Shown here: piece by piece, positions 51,878 to 60,554 of the stretch
How the letters are laid out: the number at the start of each line of letters is the position of its first letter
Position numbering within the stretch: position 1 is the first letter of the stretch
Source of the DNA: Candidatus Peribacteria bacterium
GTDB lineage: Bacteria; Patescibacteriota; Gracilibacteria; Peribacterales; Peribacteraceae
Length of the DNA stretch: 64,000 nucleotides
Assembly: GCA_023245935.1 (NCBI GenBank)
Contig: JAHFJM010000001.1
Coordinates: forward strand, 434,001 to 498,000
Direction: 5' to 3'
Notes under the pieces: model-generated
What the model was told of the DNA's origin: nothing
The model's database searches: none
What the model saw: only the letters and a program-made list of their open reading frames with translations
Program-made: the position numbers and the translations under genes

Positions 51878-53107
51878 CTATTCTGCTTTCGTTTTCTTCT
51901 TCGTTTCTTTCTCCTCTTCTTCCTCTTTCACTTCCTTTGATTCTTTCTTCGCATTCTCTTTCTCCTCCTGCTCTTTCTTAATGCGGGCGAGAGTGGCGGC
52001 GTCGATCGGCTTGAGGGCTTTGATGCTGAGGCCGATTCTGCGCTCGTCGATATCGATATTGATGACCTGCGCTTCGACCTTCTGTCCGATCTTGAGTGCT
52101 TGTGCGGGATCCTGGATCTTCTCGTGGCTGATCTCCGTGACGTGGACGAGTCCCGTGATGTCTTTCTCGAGGTTCAGGAAGGCTCCGTAATCGGCGAAGC
52201 GGGCGATGGTTCCTTCCACTTTCTTGCCGACGGGATAGCGCTGTGCGATCTCCTCCCACGGATCTTTGCTCATCTGCTTGATGCTGAGGGACAGTTTCTC
52301 GCCGTCGATGCCGATGATCTTCACCTTCACGCGGTCACCGACTTGCGCGAATTCCGACGGGTTCTTCACGTGTCCCCATGCGATCTCGGAGATGTGCACC
52401 AATCCTTCGAGTCCGTCGAACGCAACGAAGAGTCCGAATTTCACGATGCCGCTGACGACACCGTCTTTCGTACTGCCGACTGCGAGGTGCTCAAGCGCTT
52501 TCGAGCGTTCTTCCGCCATCGCTTCACGCTCGGAGACGACGATCTTTCCGGCTTCCTCATCGAGGGTGATGATTTTCACCGTGAACGTGTGACCGATGAA
52601 TTTCGCGAGGCGGCTGATGATCTCCGTGGTGTCGGCGTTGTTCACGCGCGGGTAGTTGCTGGGGGAGAGTTGGCTGACCGGCAGGAACGTGCGGATGCCG
52701 TCGATATTGGCGAGCAGTCCTCCTTTATTCGCTTCCTGTGCGATGAATTTCATCGTCTGGTCGTCCTCAATCATCTTGTTGAAACGTCCCCAAGCTTTCT
52801 GCTGACTCGCCATGCGGAGACTCAGCACCACCATGCCTTCGTCGTTCTCTTCTTCGAGGACGAGGGAGGCGACGGTGTCACCGACATTCAATTCGCGGAA
52901 CGTGTTCATCGAATCGCGGAGCTCGCGTCCGGAAACGATGCCGGTCGAGACGCCGTTGAGGTCGATCAGCATCTTGTTCTTGCCCTTGAAGATGACGATG
53001 CCTTCGATCAATTCACCGGGACGTGCTCTCAGTACCTGCGGCGAATCCTTGAGGAGTTCCAACATGACCGTTGACTGCTTCGACTCTCTCTTTTTTGCTT
53101 TTGCCAT
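51878..53107 (-). CDS. rpsA: Ribosomal protein S1-like, four S1 domains
   Basis: 409 aa from ATG 53107. Four S1/OB-fold repeats: residues ~25-90 (GELIEGIVIFKGKNKMLIDL), ~105-180, ~195-260 (VGSTKDGVVSGIVKFGLFVAF; LVHISEIAWG) and ~280-350 (VGKKVEGTIARFADYGAFLNL; LVHVTEIS). The tail is highly charged (KEVKEEEEEKETKKK). S1 recruits mRNA to the 30S subunit; 400-aa forms are common outside Proteobacteria. Unlike most genes here it seems to have a ~70-nt structured leader. Confidence 0.85.
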   Translation of the reverse strand: MAKAKKRESKQSTVMLELLKDSPQVLRARPGELIEGIVIFKGKNKMLIDLNGVSTGIVSGRELRDSMNTFRELNVGDTVASLVLEEENDEGMVVLSLRMASQQKAWGRFNKMIEDDQTMKFIAQEANKGGLLANIDGIRTFLPVSQLSPSNYPRVNNADTTEIISRLAKFIGHTFTVKIITLDEEAGKIVVSEREAMAEERSKALEHLAVGSTKDGVVSGIVKFGLFVAFDGLEGLVHISEIAWGHVKNPSEFAQVGDRVKVKIIGIDGEKLSLSIKQMSKDPWEEIAQRYPVGKKVEGTIARFADYGAFLNLEKDITGLVHVTEISHEKIQDPAQALKIGQKVEAQVINIDIDERRIGLSIKALKPIDAATLARIKKEQEEKENAKKESKEVKEEEEEKETKKKTKAE

Positions 53108-53119
53108 AAAAAATGTGGG

Positions 53120-53213
53120 GTGCAAGATGAAGGGTAAGAACTTCTCCGGGCTCTTGCACGAGCAGCACGAAGGAAGTGCTGTCACTGTACGGTATTCTGT
53201 ACGATGGTGTCAA
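53120..53213 (-). promoter_or_regulatory. Promoter and structured leader of rpsA
   Basis: TTGACA (53208-53213), 18 bases, TACAGT (53184-53189). The predicted leader 53108-53177 contains a hairpin CAGCAC/GTGCTG (53163-53181) and a longer-range stem GTGCAAG (53120-53126)/CTTGCAC (53153-53159). Confidence 0.5.
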
Positions 53214-53608
53214 TCATTCTTTGGCTCGCTCGGCGGTTTTTTTTCATTCTCTTCAAGACTATGAAGCCAGTCATAATTTTCCATGATGCGTAGACTATCC
53301 AGTAACATTTCAATCTCCGGTTTCGCATCAATGTCCATGAAATGCATGCAGTCTTCGATCAGATGAGTTCTGTCAGTAAAATATTCACGAATATCGGCTC
53401 GATATTCTTCGATGGTTGGGTCTCTGCCCAATCCCATCGTTGCCATGAAGTAAATGGGTCCAATGATGCCTTCAAAATAGTCGATTACTTGTGCCCGAGT
53501 AAATTTACTTACTTCAAGGATGGTGACAAGAGCCTTCAATTCTTCTTCCAATTCCCCTGCATCATCCAAACCCTTTGCGATATCGAATGATTCTCTTGCC
53601 GTGCGCAT
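53210..53608 (-). CDS. Uncharacterised small acidic protein
   Basis: 132 aa, soluble and helical, not recognised (EEYRADIREYFTDRTHLIEDCMHFMDID; EIEMLLDSLRIMENYDWL). Its end overlaps the promoter region of rpsA. It has its own promoter: TTGCGC (53637-53642), 16 bases, TAGTAT (53615-53620), then 6 bases to the ATG. Confidence 0.6.
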   Translation of the reverse strand: MRTARESFDIAKGLDDAGELEEELKALVTILEVSKFTRAQVIDYFEGIIGPIYFMATMGLGRDPTIEEYRADIREYFTDRTHLIEDCMHFMDIDAKPEIEMLLDSLRIMENYDWLHSLEENEKKPPSEPKND

Positions 53609-53648
53609 GAATCCATACTACTTTTTGCTGCATCTCGCGCAAGTTTTT

Positions 53649-54410
53649 TTAGAACAATGCCGCCTTATCCGCATTCAGGTCAACAACGGAAGCGAATTTC
53701 TGCTTCTGCGAGATGATCGGGTTGTAGATCGTGTAGTAGAGCTGCACCAGTTCATCGGTCTGCATCCGATGCATCGTGATGCCGACGTTCTCAAGTCCCG
53801 ATTGGATCAGCGTGATGCGGTCTTTGAGAATTTTCGAGTACGCGTGGAAGTCGCGGTTTCTCGCAAGCGCCTTGCTGCGGGTGTCGTCGATATTCAGCCA
53901 GTCGAGGAAGCGCATAATGGTGCCTCGTTTTACTTTCGTCGGCGCATCGACCGGGACGATGATATAGAAATTCTTCTGCATGATGTCGGCGATATCCACC
54001 AGTTTCTCCATGAAATTGATGTAGTCGGCGGTCTGCTCTTTGACCAAGGGGTTGGTCTGGTTTTTTATTTTGTCCTTGAGGCTCTTGAGATACGGATCGA
54101 TGTTGAGTCTTGTGGATCGGATCAGGATCTGGATCGGGAAGATCAGCGTGTTCATGAATCCCTGATACCCCGCGATGATGCCTTGCTGCTCGAGTTCGCT
54201 CTTCAGATTGAAGTTCAGCGAATTCACTTTGAGCACCGCGCGCAGTCCGCCGTTCTTGAGGAGCACGGTGTCTTCCTTGATTTCGGCAATCGGCAGGTAG
54301 CGCTGTGTCGACAGTGCGGAGGATTTCTTCTTGCTTCGCACAGTATCCTTCACTTTTGCTCCCGTCTGCTTCGTGCCGTCTCTGCCGATTTGTGTGAGAG
54401 TCGGTTCCAT
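53649..54410 (-). CDS. TraC-like T4SS component (VirB4 N-terminal-type, no ATPase domain)
   Basis: 253 aa. STQRYLPIAEIKEDTVLLKNGGLRAVLKVNSLNFNLKSE is typical of the TraC/VirB4 N-terminal domain, but the chain stops before any Walker motif. Such stand-alone domains commonly follow PrgI genes in CPR genomes and are thought to work with a separate VirB4-like ATPase. The gene starts 3 bases after the PrgI stop. Probably part of a DNA-uptake or pilus-type machine. Confidence 0.75.
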   Translation of the reverse strand: MEPTLTQIGRDGTKQTGAKVKDTVRSKKKSSALSTQRYLPIAEIKEDTVLLKNGGLRAVLKVNSLNFNLKSELEQQGIIAGYQGFMNTLIFPIQILIRSTRLNIDPYLKSLKDKIKNQTNPLVKEQTADYINFMEKLVDIADIMQKNFYIIVPVDAPTKVKRGTIMRFLDWLNIDDTRSKALARNRDFHAYSKILKDRITLIQSGLENVGITMHRMQTDELVQLYYTIYNPIISQKQKFASVVDLNADKAALF

Positions 54411-54413
54411 GGG

Positions 54414-54953
54414 TTATGCGGCATGATGGAGAATGTTGTCGATGGATCGGAGCGGATCGAGTCCATCAGCTGAAACGTGGGATGCATCGACGGTCTCTGT
54501 ATTCTGTACAGCGAGGTCGTTCATCGCTTTCTCCCTCTGCTCCATCTCGTGCGTGATGTCGATAAGACGAGTGGCGTTACTGAGAATCTTCGAATTTGCA
54601 TCGTCCACTTCTTTGACTGCCTGTCCCGTGATCAGATTGATCGACAAACCCGCATGCGGACTCCAGTATCGTTCTTTCGGTTTCTGCATTCCTTCGATCC
54701 AGAGGAAGATGATCGTGAGGAGAGACAGGTCATTGATCTTGAGAAACGAGAATGCCGCTGCAACGACCGCCGGAAGCCAGCAGGCACCGAGGAAGACGAT
54801 ATTGGTGACACCCGCTTTGAGTGCAGAAGAGTAGAGCATGTATCCGATGCCTCCTCCAATGCCGGTGATCGCGAGTTGCCGCAGTGAGACCGGACCGATG
54901 ATATGGTCTTCGAATTGGACGTTCTGCGGTATTTTGACGGCTTCGATAGGCAT
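54414..54953 (-). CDS. PrgI-family T4SS membrane protein
   Basis: 179 aa from ATG 54953. The start MPIEAVKIPQNVQFEDHIIGPVSLRQLAI plus two helices (LAITGIGGGIGYMLYSSAL; IVFLGACWLPAVVAAAFSFL) matches the PrgI family of T4SS inner-membrane proteins (VirB3-like). The C-terminal half is helical. First gene of a two-gene operon with the TraC-like gene. A promoter with extended -10 TGC-TATACT (54994-54999) gives a ~35-nt leader. Confidence 0.82.
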   Translation of the reverse strand: MPIEAVKIPQNVQFEDHIIGPVSLRQLAITGIGGGIGYMLYSSALKAGVTNIVFLGACWLPAVVAAAFSFLKINDLSLLTIIFLWIEGMQKPKERYWSPHAGLSINLITGQAVKEVDDANSKILSNATRLIDITHEMEQREKAMNDLAVQNTETVDASHVSADGLDPLRSIDNILHHAA

Positions 54954-54993
54954 AGGGACAAGGGTTTGGCTCGAGGGTTCGAGAAATCTTCTT

Positions 54994-55002
54994 AGTATAG
55001 CA
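54994..55002 (-). promoter_or_regulatory. Extended -10 promoter of the PrgI-TraC operon
   Basis: TGC-TATACT on the minus strand between clpC and the PrgI gene; no good -35, as is common with extended -10 promoters. A CTCGA/TCGAG mini-palindrome lies in the leader. Confidence 0.5.
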
Positions 55003-55047
55003 CAAAAGAGCAGGTTTTGGAAGAACCTTTCTTCGTGCATTGGAGGT

Positions 55048-57648
55048 CTAGGCAACTGCCTTTTTCTTCTCCTCCAGCTTCACTTCGATTGCCTGCGTTC
55101 CATGCAGAAGCATCAGCTTGTCATTCTCTTTGCCGATCACGCGGATCGTATCGCCTTTCTTGAACATGCCTTTCAGGATGCTCTCGGCGATTTCATCTTC
55201 CAGATGTTCCTGAATGGCGCGCCGAACCGGACGTGCACCGTACTCCGGGTCGAAGCCGATCTTCGCGAGGACGGAGATCGCTTTCGTATCCGCGCTCAGG
55301 TCGTAGCCTTGTTCCTTCAGACGGTTTCCGAGCTGGCTCAGGTGGATCTGCACGATCTTGCGGATGGAATCCTGTGAGAGCGCATTGAAGATGATCACCT
55401 GGTCGATGCGATTGAGAAACTCGGGACGGAAGTTGTCCTTCAATTCCCGCAGCACCTCTTGGCGTTTCTCTTCGTAGATCTGTTCCTCCCGCTTCGCATC
55501 GTCACCGAGTTTGAAGCCGATTTTCCCGGCTTCCTTCGTCAGCTTGTCGGCACCGATGTTGCTGGTCATCACGATGATCGTATTGCGGAAGTCCACGGTC
55601 TTTCCCTGTCCGTCCGTGAGTTCGCCGTCCTCCATGATCTGGAGGAGAATATTGAAGAATTCGGGATGTGCTTTCTCGATTTCATCGAAGAGGATCACCG
55701 AGTAGGGTTTTCTGCGCACGGCTTCCGTCAGTTGTCCGCCTTCTTCGTAGCCGACGTAGCCCGCCGTCGTGCCGGTGAGGCGCGAGACGTTGTGTCGTTC
55801 CATGAACTCGGACATGTCGATTTTGATGAGCGCGTCGTCGCGCTGGAAAATTTCTTTCGCGAGCGCTTTCACAAGCTCCGTCTTTCCGACACCCGTGGGT
55901 CCCATGAAGAGGAACGAGCCGATCGGTCGTCTCGTATCCGCGATGCCGACTCTGCTCCTGCGGATCGCTCTCGCGACCTTCACCAGGGCTTCGTCCTGAC
56001 CGACGATGTGTTTTCGGAGCACGGATTCGAGCGACGAAAGGCGCTTGCTCTCGGATTTCATCAGTCTGGAAACGGGAATTCCCGTCATGCGCGCGATCAC
56101 CGCATTGATGTCGTCTTCGCCGATCTCGACCGGCGTCCGGATATCGCCGTCGATGCGGCTCATCAACACTTTTCTCTCCTGCTCGAGTTCTTCTTCCTCC
56201 TTCCGGAGTTTCAGCGCGTGTTGGTACTTCTGCTCGCGCACCGCCAGTTGCTTCTTTCCTTCCATATCCTTCAGCGCCTTCTCGATTTCTTTGATGCGCG
56301 GCGAGTGATCTTCCTTCTGGAGTACGCTCTTGCCGGCGGACGCTTCGTCCAGCACGTCAATCGCTTTGTCCGGGAGATACCTCTCCGTGAGGTAGCGCTT
56401 GCTCAGTTTCACGGCGGCTTCGATCGCACCGTCGCTGATGTGGAGACGGTGGAATGTCTCGAATGTTTTTCGGAGACCTTTGAGAATCGTGATCGCATCC
56501 TCCGTGGAGGGCTCTTCGACCATGATGGATTGGAATCGACGCTCGAGAGCTCTGTCTTTCTCAATGCTCTTGCGGTACTCATCCGTCGTCGTTGCGCCGA
56601 TGACTTGCAACGCAGAACGGCTGAGAGCCGGCTTCAGGATATTCGCGGCGTCCAAGGATCCTTCCGCGGAGCCGGAGCCGACCACCGTGTGCAGTTCATC
56701 GATGAAGAGGATGATTTCCCCTTTGCTCTCCGTCGCCTCTTTGATGATGTCATCGAAGCGCTGTTCGAATTCGCCGCGGTACTTCGTTCCCGCGACGATC
56801 GATCCCATGTTGAGTTGCAGCACGCGCTTTCCTTGCAATGCGACAGGAACGCTGCCGGCGTGCAGTCTCTGCGCAAGCCCCTCCACGATCGCCGTTTTTC
56901 CCACGCCGGATTCTCCGATGAGCACCGGATTGTTCTTCGTCTTGCGGTTCAAGATATGGATCAGCCGTTCGATTTCTTTGTCGCGACCGATGATCGGGTC
57001 GAGTTTTTTCTCGCTCGCCTTCTTCGTCATGTCTTCACTGAAGTAATCGAGGACGGGAGTTTTGCTCTTTCCATCAGTCTTTTTGCGCTTCAGACTCTCC
57101 GGATCCTGCGGGATTCCTCCCTGCATGCCGGCGAGTGCGCCCTGGAGACCCGTGAAGAACGATTCCAGTGACGATTCCAGATTCTTGTTCTGGCTCCTGA
57201 ACTGATTGATCTGCCCGAACATTTCCTCGATGTGCACTTTCAGGTCATCGGGACTGATCTGCATGTTCTCGAGAAGTCCCGTTGCCGCATTCTTCCCGCT
57301 GCTGAGAAGTGCGTAGAGCAAATGTTCCGTACCGATGTTCGCGTGACGGAATTTGTGTGCGATGAGCACGCTCTGTTCGATTGCCGTGTTGAGTGACAGT
57401 GAGAGTCCGTGCTTGATGTTCTGACCTTCGATCTCGTCGTTCCTGTTCGCCTTGAGCAGAATGCGGATGTTCTCATGGGTGACGCCCGCTCCGGTGAGGA
57501 TCGAGAATCCCAGAGACTTCGGAATACCGAGGAGTCCGAGGAGCAGGTGCTCCGTTCCGATGTACTGCGCCTTCATGTTCTTCGCTTCCTGCTCCGCGAG
57601 TTGCAGTGCGAGCTTGGCATTGGGTGTGAATCGGTCGAAGGGATGCAT
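55048..57648 (-). CDS. clpC: ClpC-type AAA+ unfoldase
   Basis: 866 aa from ATG 57648. Two Clp_N repeats (residues 1-145), a ~50-residue Gly/Met/Lys-rich linker, AAA1 with Walker A GESGVGKTA (245-253) and IILFIDELHTVVG, a coiled middle region with UVR-like QKYQHALKLRKEEEELEQE, AAA2 with GPTGVGKTE, and the C-terminal D2 domain. It feeds unfolded proteins to ClpP. A probable CIRCE operator overlaps its promoter, implying heat-shock control by HrcA. Only a 14-base leader is predicted. Confidence 0.92.
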   Translation of the reverse strand: MHPFDRFTPNAKLALQLAEQEAKNMKAQYIGTEHLLLGLLGIPKSLGFSILTGAGVTHENIRILLKANRNDEIEGQNIKHGLSLSLNTAIEQSVLIAHKFRHANIGTEHLLYALLSSGKNAATGLLENMQISPDDLKVHIEEMFGQINQFRSQNKNLESSLESFFTGLQGALAGMQGGIPQDPESLKRKKTDGKSKTPVLDYFSEDMTKKASEKKLDPIIGRDKEIERLIHILNRKTKNNPVLIGESGVGKTAIVEGLAQRLHAGSVPVALQGKRVLQLNMGSIVAGTKYRGEFEQRFDDIIKEATESKGEIILFIDELHTVVGSGSAEGSLDAANILKPALSRSALQVIGATTTDEYRKSIEKDRALERRFQSIMVEEPSTEDAITILKGLRKTFETFHRLHISDGAIEAAVKLSKRYLTERYLPDKAIDVLDEASAGKSVLQKEDHSPRIKEIEKALKDMEGKKQLAVREQKYQHALKLRKEEEELEQERKVLMSRIDGDIRTPVEIGEDDINAVIARMTGIPVSRLMKSESKRLSSLESVLRKHIVGQDEALVKVARAIRRSRVGIADTRRPIGSFLFMGPTGVGKTELVKALAKEIFQRDDALIKIDMSEFMERHNVSRLTGTTAGYVGYEEGGQLTEAVRRKPYSVILFDEIEKAHPEFFNILLQIMEDGELTDGQGKTVDFRNTIIVMTSNIGADKLTKEAGKIGFKLGDDAKREEQIYEEKRQEVLRELKDNFRPEFLNRIDQVIIFNALSQDSIRKIVQIHLSQLGNRLKEQGYDLSADTKAISVLAKIGFDPEYGARPVRRAIQEHLEDEIAESILKGMFKKGDTIRVIGKENDKLMLLHGTQAIEVKLEEKKKAVA

Positions 57649-57662
57649 ACGAGAGTGGGAAG

Positions 57663-57692
57663 AGTTTATCACTCGGAGCATTAGAGTGACAA
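57663..57692 (-). promoter_or_regulatory. CIRCE-like HrcA operator overlapping the clpC promoter
   Basis: TTATCACTC (57666-57674), nine bases, GAGTGACAA (57684-57692) matches the CIRCE consensus TTAGCACTC-N9-GAGTGCTAA except for three positions and has the exact N9 spacing. It covers a minus-strand promoter TTGTCA (57687-57692), 18 bases, TAAACT (57663-57668). Confidence 0.8.
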
Positions 57693-57819
57693 GATCATTT
57701 GTGGATCGAGAATACTATCATGAGATAGGGTCTTCTTGATAGAAGAATGAATTGAGTTTTAATATGTGTGGATTGAAATAGAAGAAAGTTATTGATAGTT
57801 AACAAATCAGCTTTTTTCA

Positions 57820-59085
57820 TTATCTTCGTCTCCTCAACGCATAGTAATCCTGCACGAAGATCGTGAGAACGGCTGTGGTCGGGACGGCGAGAATGATGCC
57901 GAGGATGGGATGCACGGTACTGGGGAAGCTGATGCCCACGAGCATCCCGAACATGATGGCAATGGGTGACAGTCCGACCGCATGCTTCATGATCAGCGGC
58001 ACCAGGAGATTGTTTTCGCAAATCTGGATGATGTAGTACACGATCATGATGACGAGAGCCCAGACGAAGCCTTGCTGCGTCAGTGCGATGAAGACTGCGG
58101 GCAGTGCACCGATGATCGGACCAGCGTACGGGATGAATTCCGTGAATGCGGCGAGAAGCCCAAGCGTCACGGCGTAGGGCATGCCGAGAATTTTCAGCGC
58201 GATGAAGACGAGCACACCGATTGTGAGGCACAAGATCAGTTGTCCCTGAAACCACAGCGATACCTTCAGGTGGATCGCTTCGGCTTTCGCATCGTAGTAA
58301 CTCCGGTAACTCCTCGGGAGAAGAACACGGATGAAGTCGGCGATTTTCTCACGCTCGATCTGGATGAAGAATGCGAGGAACAGAATCAGGATCAGCTGAA
58401 TGACGAAGTTGACGACGGAGCCGGCGATCTGCACGGTGAAACCAAGCGAGCTCTGGGCGACCGCAGACAGGTTCTGTCCGAACTGGAAGAGTGCCGATGC
58501 GCGATCTTTGATGCCCATGGATTGCAGGGCTTGCTGTGTCATTTCCGTCAGTCGCTCGTTCATTCCCGCGGAGAGGAAGTTGAAATGCACATGCGGATTG
58601 CTCAGGAAGGAATCGGAACTGAGATTGATGAACCGTGCGATTTCCTGAATTTGCTCGGCAACGATCGGGATGAGAGAGGCGACCAGAAAGATCGCAATGG
58701 ATAGGAAGAGCAGGTAGAGCAACACAACGGCAATCCCGCGCGGGACATGCCACCTCTCAAGTCTGCGGACGTGCGCATCCATGACGAGAGCCAGGAAGAA
58801 TGCCAGGAAGAGGACGAAAATTTTGTCCCGGATGATGAACAAGATCCATGCGAGCACACAGACCGCGAGAATGGTTAAGGTTGCTTTGGCAACGGTGGTG
58901 GTTGGAATATCAATCAGTGTGACCATCCGGTTCTTCTGCTCGGGAGGCAGCGTCGTCTTGCTGAACGCCTCTTTCTCCTGCGGGACCTGCATGCGTGTTT
59001 TGGCTTTCGCCCAGAGCGACTGCGCCTTCGCACTCAGGATCTGCATGGAGGTGAACGAATCTTGCGGGTTTTTCTTTGTTGCCAT
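57820..59085 (-). CDS. AI-2E family transporter-like membrane protein
   Basis: 421 aa from ATG 59085. Hydrophobic helices near residues 65-85, 90-110 and 125-150, a large soluble loop, then a cluster of C-terminal helices with LGLLAAFTEFIPYAGPIIGALPAVFIAL and FGMLVGISFPSTVHPILGIILAVP, the signature regions of the AI-2E/PerM (UPF0118) family. Members are proposed exporters or antiporters; substrate unknown. The T4SS pilin-like gene lies 4 bases upstream, so both are probably co-transcribed. Confidence 0.85.
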   Translation of the reverse strand: MATKKNPQDSFTSMQILSAKAQSLWAKAKTRMQVPQEKEAFSKTTLPPEQKNRMVTLIDIPTTTVAKATLTILAVCVLAWILFIIRDKIFVLFLAFFLALVMDAHVRRLERWHVPRGIAVVLLYLLFLSIAIFLVASLIPIVAEQIQEIARFINLSSDSFLSNPHVHFNFLSAGMNERLTEMTQQALQSMGIKDRASALFQFGQNLSAVAQSSLGFTVQIAGSVVNFVIQLILILFLAFFIQIEREKIADFIRVLLPRSYRSYYDAKAEAIHLKVSLWFQGQLILCLTIGVLVFIALKILGMPYAVTLGLLAAFTEFIPYAGPIIGALPAVFIALTQQGFVWALVIMIVYYIIQICENNLLVPLIMKHAVGLSPIAIMFGMLVGISFPSTVHPILGIILAVPTTAVLTIFVQDYYALRRRR

Positions 59086-59089
59086 AGGT

Positions 59090-59437
59090 TCAGTTGGTAA
59101 CGCTGCTGATGATTGTAGCAAGAATAACGTACGCTAGCAGGGAAAGCGCGAGTCCCATGAGTGCCGCACTGATTCCTTTCTTCGCGGAATCCGTACTGCC
59201 GCCGGGAACCGCGGGACCGAGCATCCACCGGAAACCGTTGATGATGATCATGATCAGGCAGATGGAAGCGACGAGCGAAATCGTAAAGAGTGTCCGGAAC
59301 CGGATGTACTCGGTGAGGCAGGTGAAGCCGCCACCCGGATCATTGAATCCGCCGTTGCTGAAAATGCCATTGCACTGAGGACCCAGAGTCTGCGCGTACG
59401 CGGTGGTGATGATCAGATCGTGCAGAAGCCCAAACAT
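59090..59437 (-). CDS. T4SS pilin-like (TrbC/VirB2 type) membrane protein
   Basis: 115 aa with an N-terminal signal-like stretch (LLHDLIITTAYAQ, cleavable AYAQ), a short Cys-containing ectodomain and two C-terminal helices (LFTISLVASICLIMIIINGFRWML; GISAALMGLALSLLAYVILATIIS). This is the VirB2/TrbC-like 'T4SS pilin' pattern frequent in CPR. CATACT (minus, 59445-59450) ends 7 bases before the ATG. It is 4.1 kb from the PrgI/TraC pair, so the T4SS genes are scattered. Confidence 0.72.
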   Translation of the reverse strand: MFGLLHDLIITTAYAQTLGPQCNGIFSNGGFNDPGGGFTCLTEYIRFRTLFTISLVASICLIMIIINGFRWMLGPAVPGGSTDSAKKGISAALMGLALSLLAYVILATIISSVTN

Positions 59438-59504
59438 GGAGGAGAGTATGAGCGCAGAGTGGCAAGAAAGTAAATTGTGCCTCGCATTGAAGTTTGTTTT
59501 TGCC

Positions 59505-59510
59505 TACAAT
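59505..59510 (+). promoter_or_regulatory. -10 box for dus, leaderless spacing
   Basis: TACAAT ends 10 bases before ATG 59521. Confidence 0.45.
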
Positions 59511-59520
59511 CCTCGCTCGC

Positions 59521-60549
59521 ATGCCTTTCTCCTGGTCCACTACAGAGAGACCCATCGTTGCCCTTGCTCCCATGGCAGGCATCACCGATGCGTCGTACCG
59601 GCAGCTTATCAAGAAAATCGCGCCGAAGACCATCGTCTACACCGAATTCTTAAGCAGCGATGCGCTTGCCTACGGTGCCGAGCGCACGCTGCAGATGCTC
59701 GAGTTCGATCCCGCAATCGAGCGTCCGTTCATCGTGCAGATCTTCGGCGCGAGTCCCGCGAAATTCCTCGAGGCGTGCAAAGTGATCGAGCAGATCGGAG
59801 CGGACGGCATCGACATCAACATGGGGTGTCCGGCAGCGAAGATCGTTTCATCCTGTTACGGATCGGCACTCATCAGAAATCCGCAACTTGCCGCCGAGCT
59901 CGTGCATGCGGCGACGAATGCCGTGCGCATTCCCGTGAGCGTGAAGACGCGTCTCGGGTGGGACAGCGTCGATACGCTCATTCCGTTCTGCAAAGGTTTG
60001 GTCGAAGCGGGTGCCAAAGCGCTTTCGATTCACGGTCGGCGCTACCATGACAAATTCTCCGGTGCTGCGAACTGGGAGCCGATCTATGCGCTCAAGCGCG
60101 AAGTATCCGTTCCGGTCATCGGTAACGGCGATATTGCCTCTGCTCAGGATGCGCTCGCGAAGATCGGCAATCTCGATGGTGTGATGGTCGGTCGCGGGAC
60201 ATTCGGCAATCCGTGGGTGATGGGCGAGATAAGCAGAGCATTTGAGGGACTGCAGGAGAGAGATGAAAAAAGTGGTCAGTGGCTCGTGGCTCGTGGTCAG
60301 TCACTGACTGAGAATGATTCTACTATTTCACCTGAAAATCGCATGAATATTTTCCGCGAGCGTGTGCCGTTCATTCTCGAGCACTGCGAGCTGTCGGTGA
60401 AAATGAAGGGCGAGAAGAGGGGAGTACTCGAGATGCGGAGGCACCTGAGCAGTTATGTCAAAGGCTTCGACGGCGCGAAGGAACTGAGGATGAAAGTGCT
60501 GACGCTCGAGAACTATCCGGACGTGCGGCGCATGCTTGCGTCGGTGTAA
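59521..60549 (+). CDS. dus: tRNA-dihydrouridine synthase (DusB-like) with in-frame repeat insertion
   Basis: 342 aa from ATG 59521. TIM-barrel flavoenzyme: VALAPMAGITDASYRQL, FIVQIFGASPAKF, GIDINMGCPAAKI (catalytic Cys in the GCP region), SVKTRLGWD, LSIHGRRYHDKFSGAANW, VIGNGDI and GVMVGRGTFGNPWV. It reduces uridine in tRNA D-loops. Residues ~249-268 (SGQWLVARGQSLTEND) come from an AGTGGTCAGTGG-type repeat at 60268-60325, located after the barrel where a loop can be tolerated. Confidence 0.88.
   Translation: MPFSWSTTERPIVALAPMAGITDASYRQLIKKIAPKTIVYTEFLSSDALAYGAERTLQMLEFDPAIERPFIVQIFGASPAKFLEACKVIEQIGADGIDINMGCPAAKIVSSCYGSALIRNPQLAAELVHAATNAVRIPVSVKTRLGWDSVDTLIPFCKGLVEAGAKALSIHGRRYHDKFSGAANWEPIYALKREVSVPVIGNGDIASAQDALAKIGNLDGVMVGRGTFGNPWVMGEISRAFEGLQERDEKSGQWLVARGQSLTENDSTISPENRMNIFRERVPFILEHCELSVKMKGEKRGVLEMRRHLSSYVKGFDGAKELRMKVLTLENYPDVRRMLASV
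60268..60325. repeat. In-frame short-repeat insertion inside dus
   Basis: Contains AGTGGTCAGTGG, two direct GTGGCTCGTGG-like copies and the palindromic GGTCAGTCACTGACT. Sequence style matches the flanks of the insertion in asnB (15702-15775). Confidence 0.65.
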
Positions 60550-60554
60550 GCAGA

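Noticed and set aside
55459-57171. 570-residue plus-strand open frame
   Set aside because: Shadow of clpC on the opposite strand; no start context and no domain sense.
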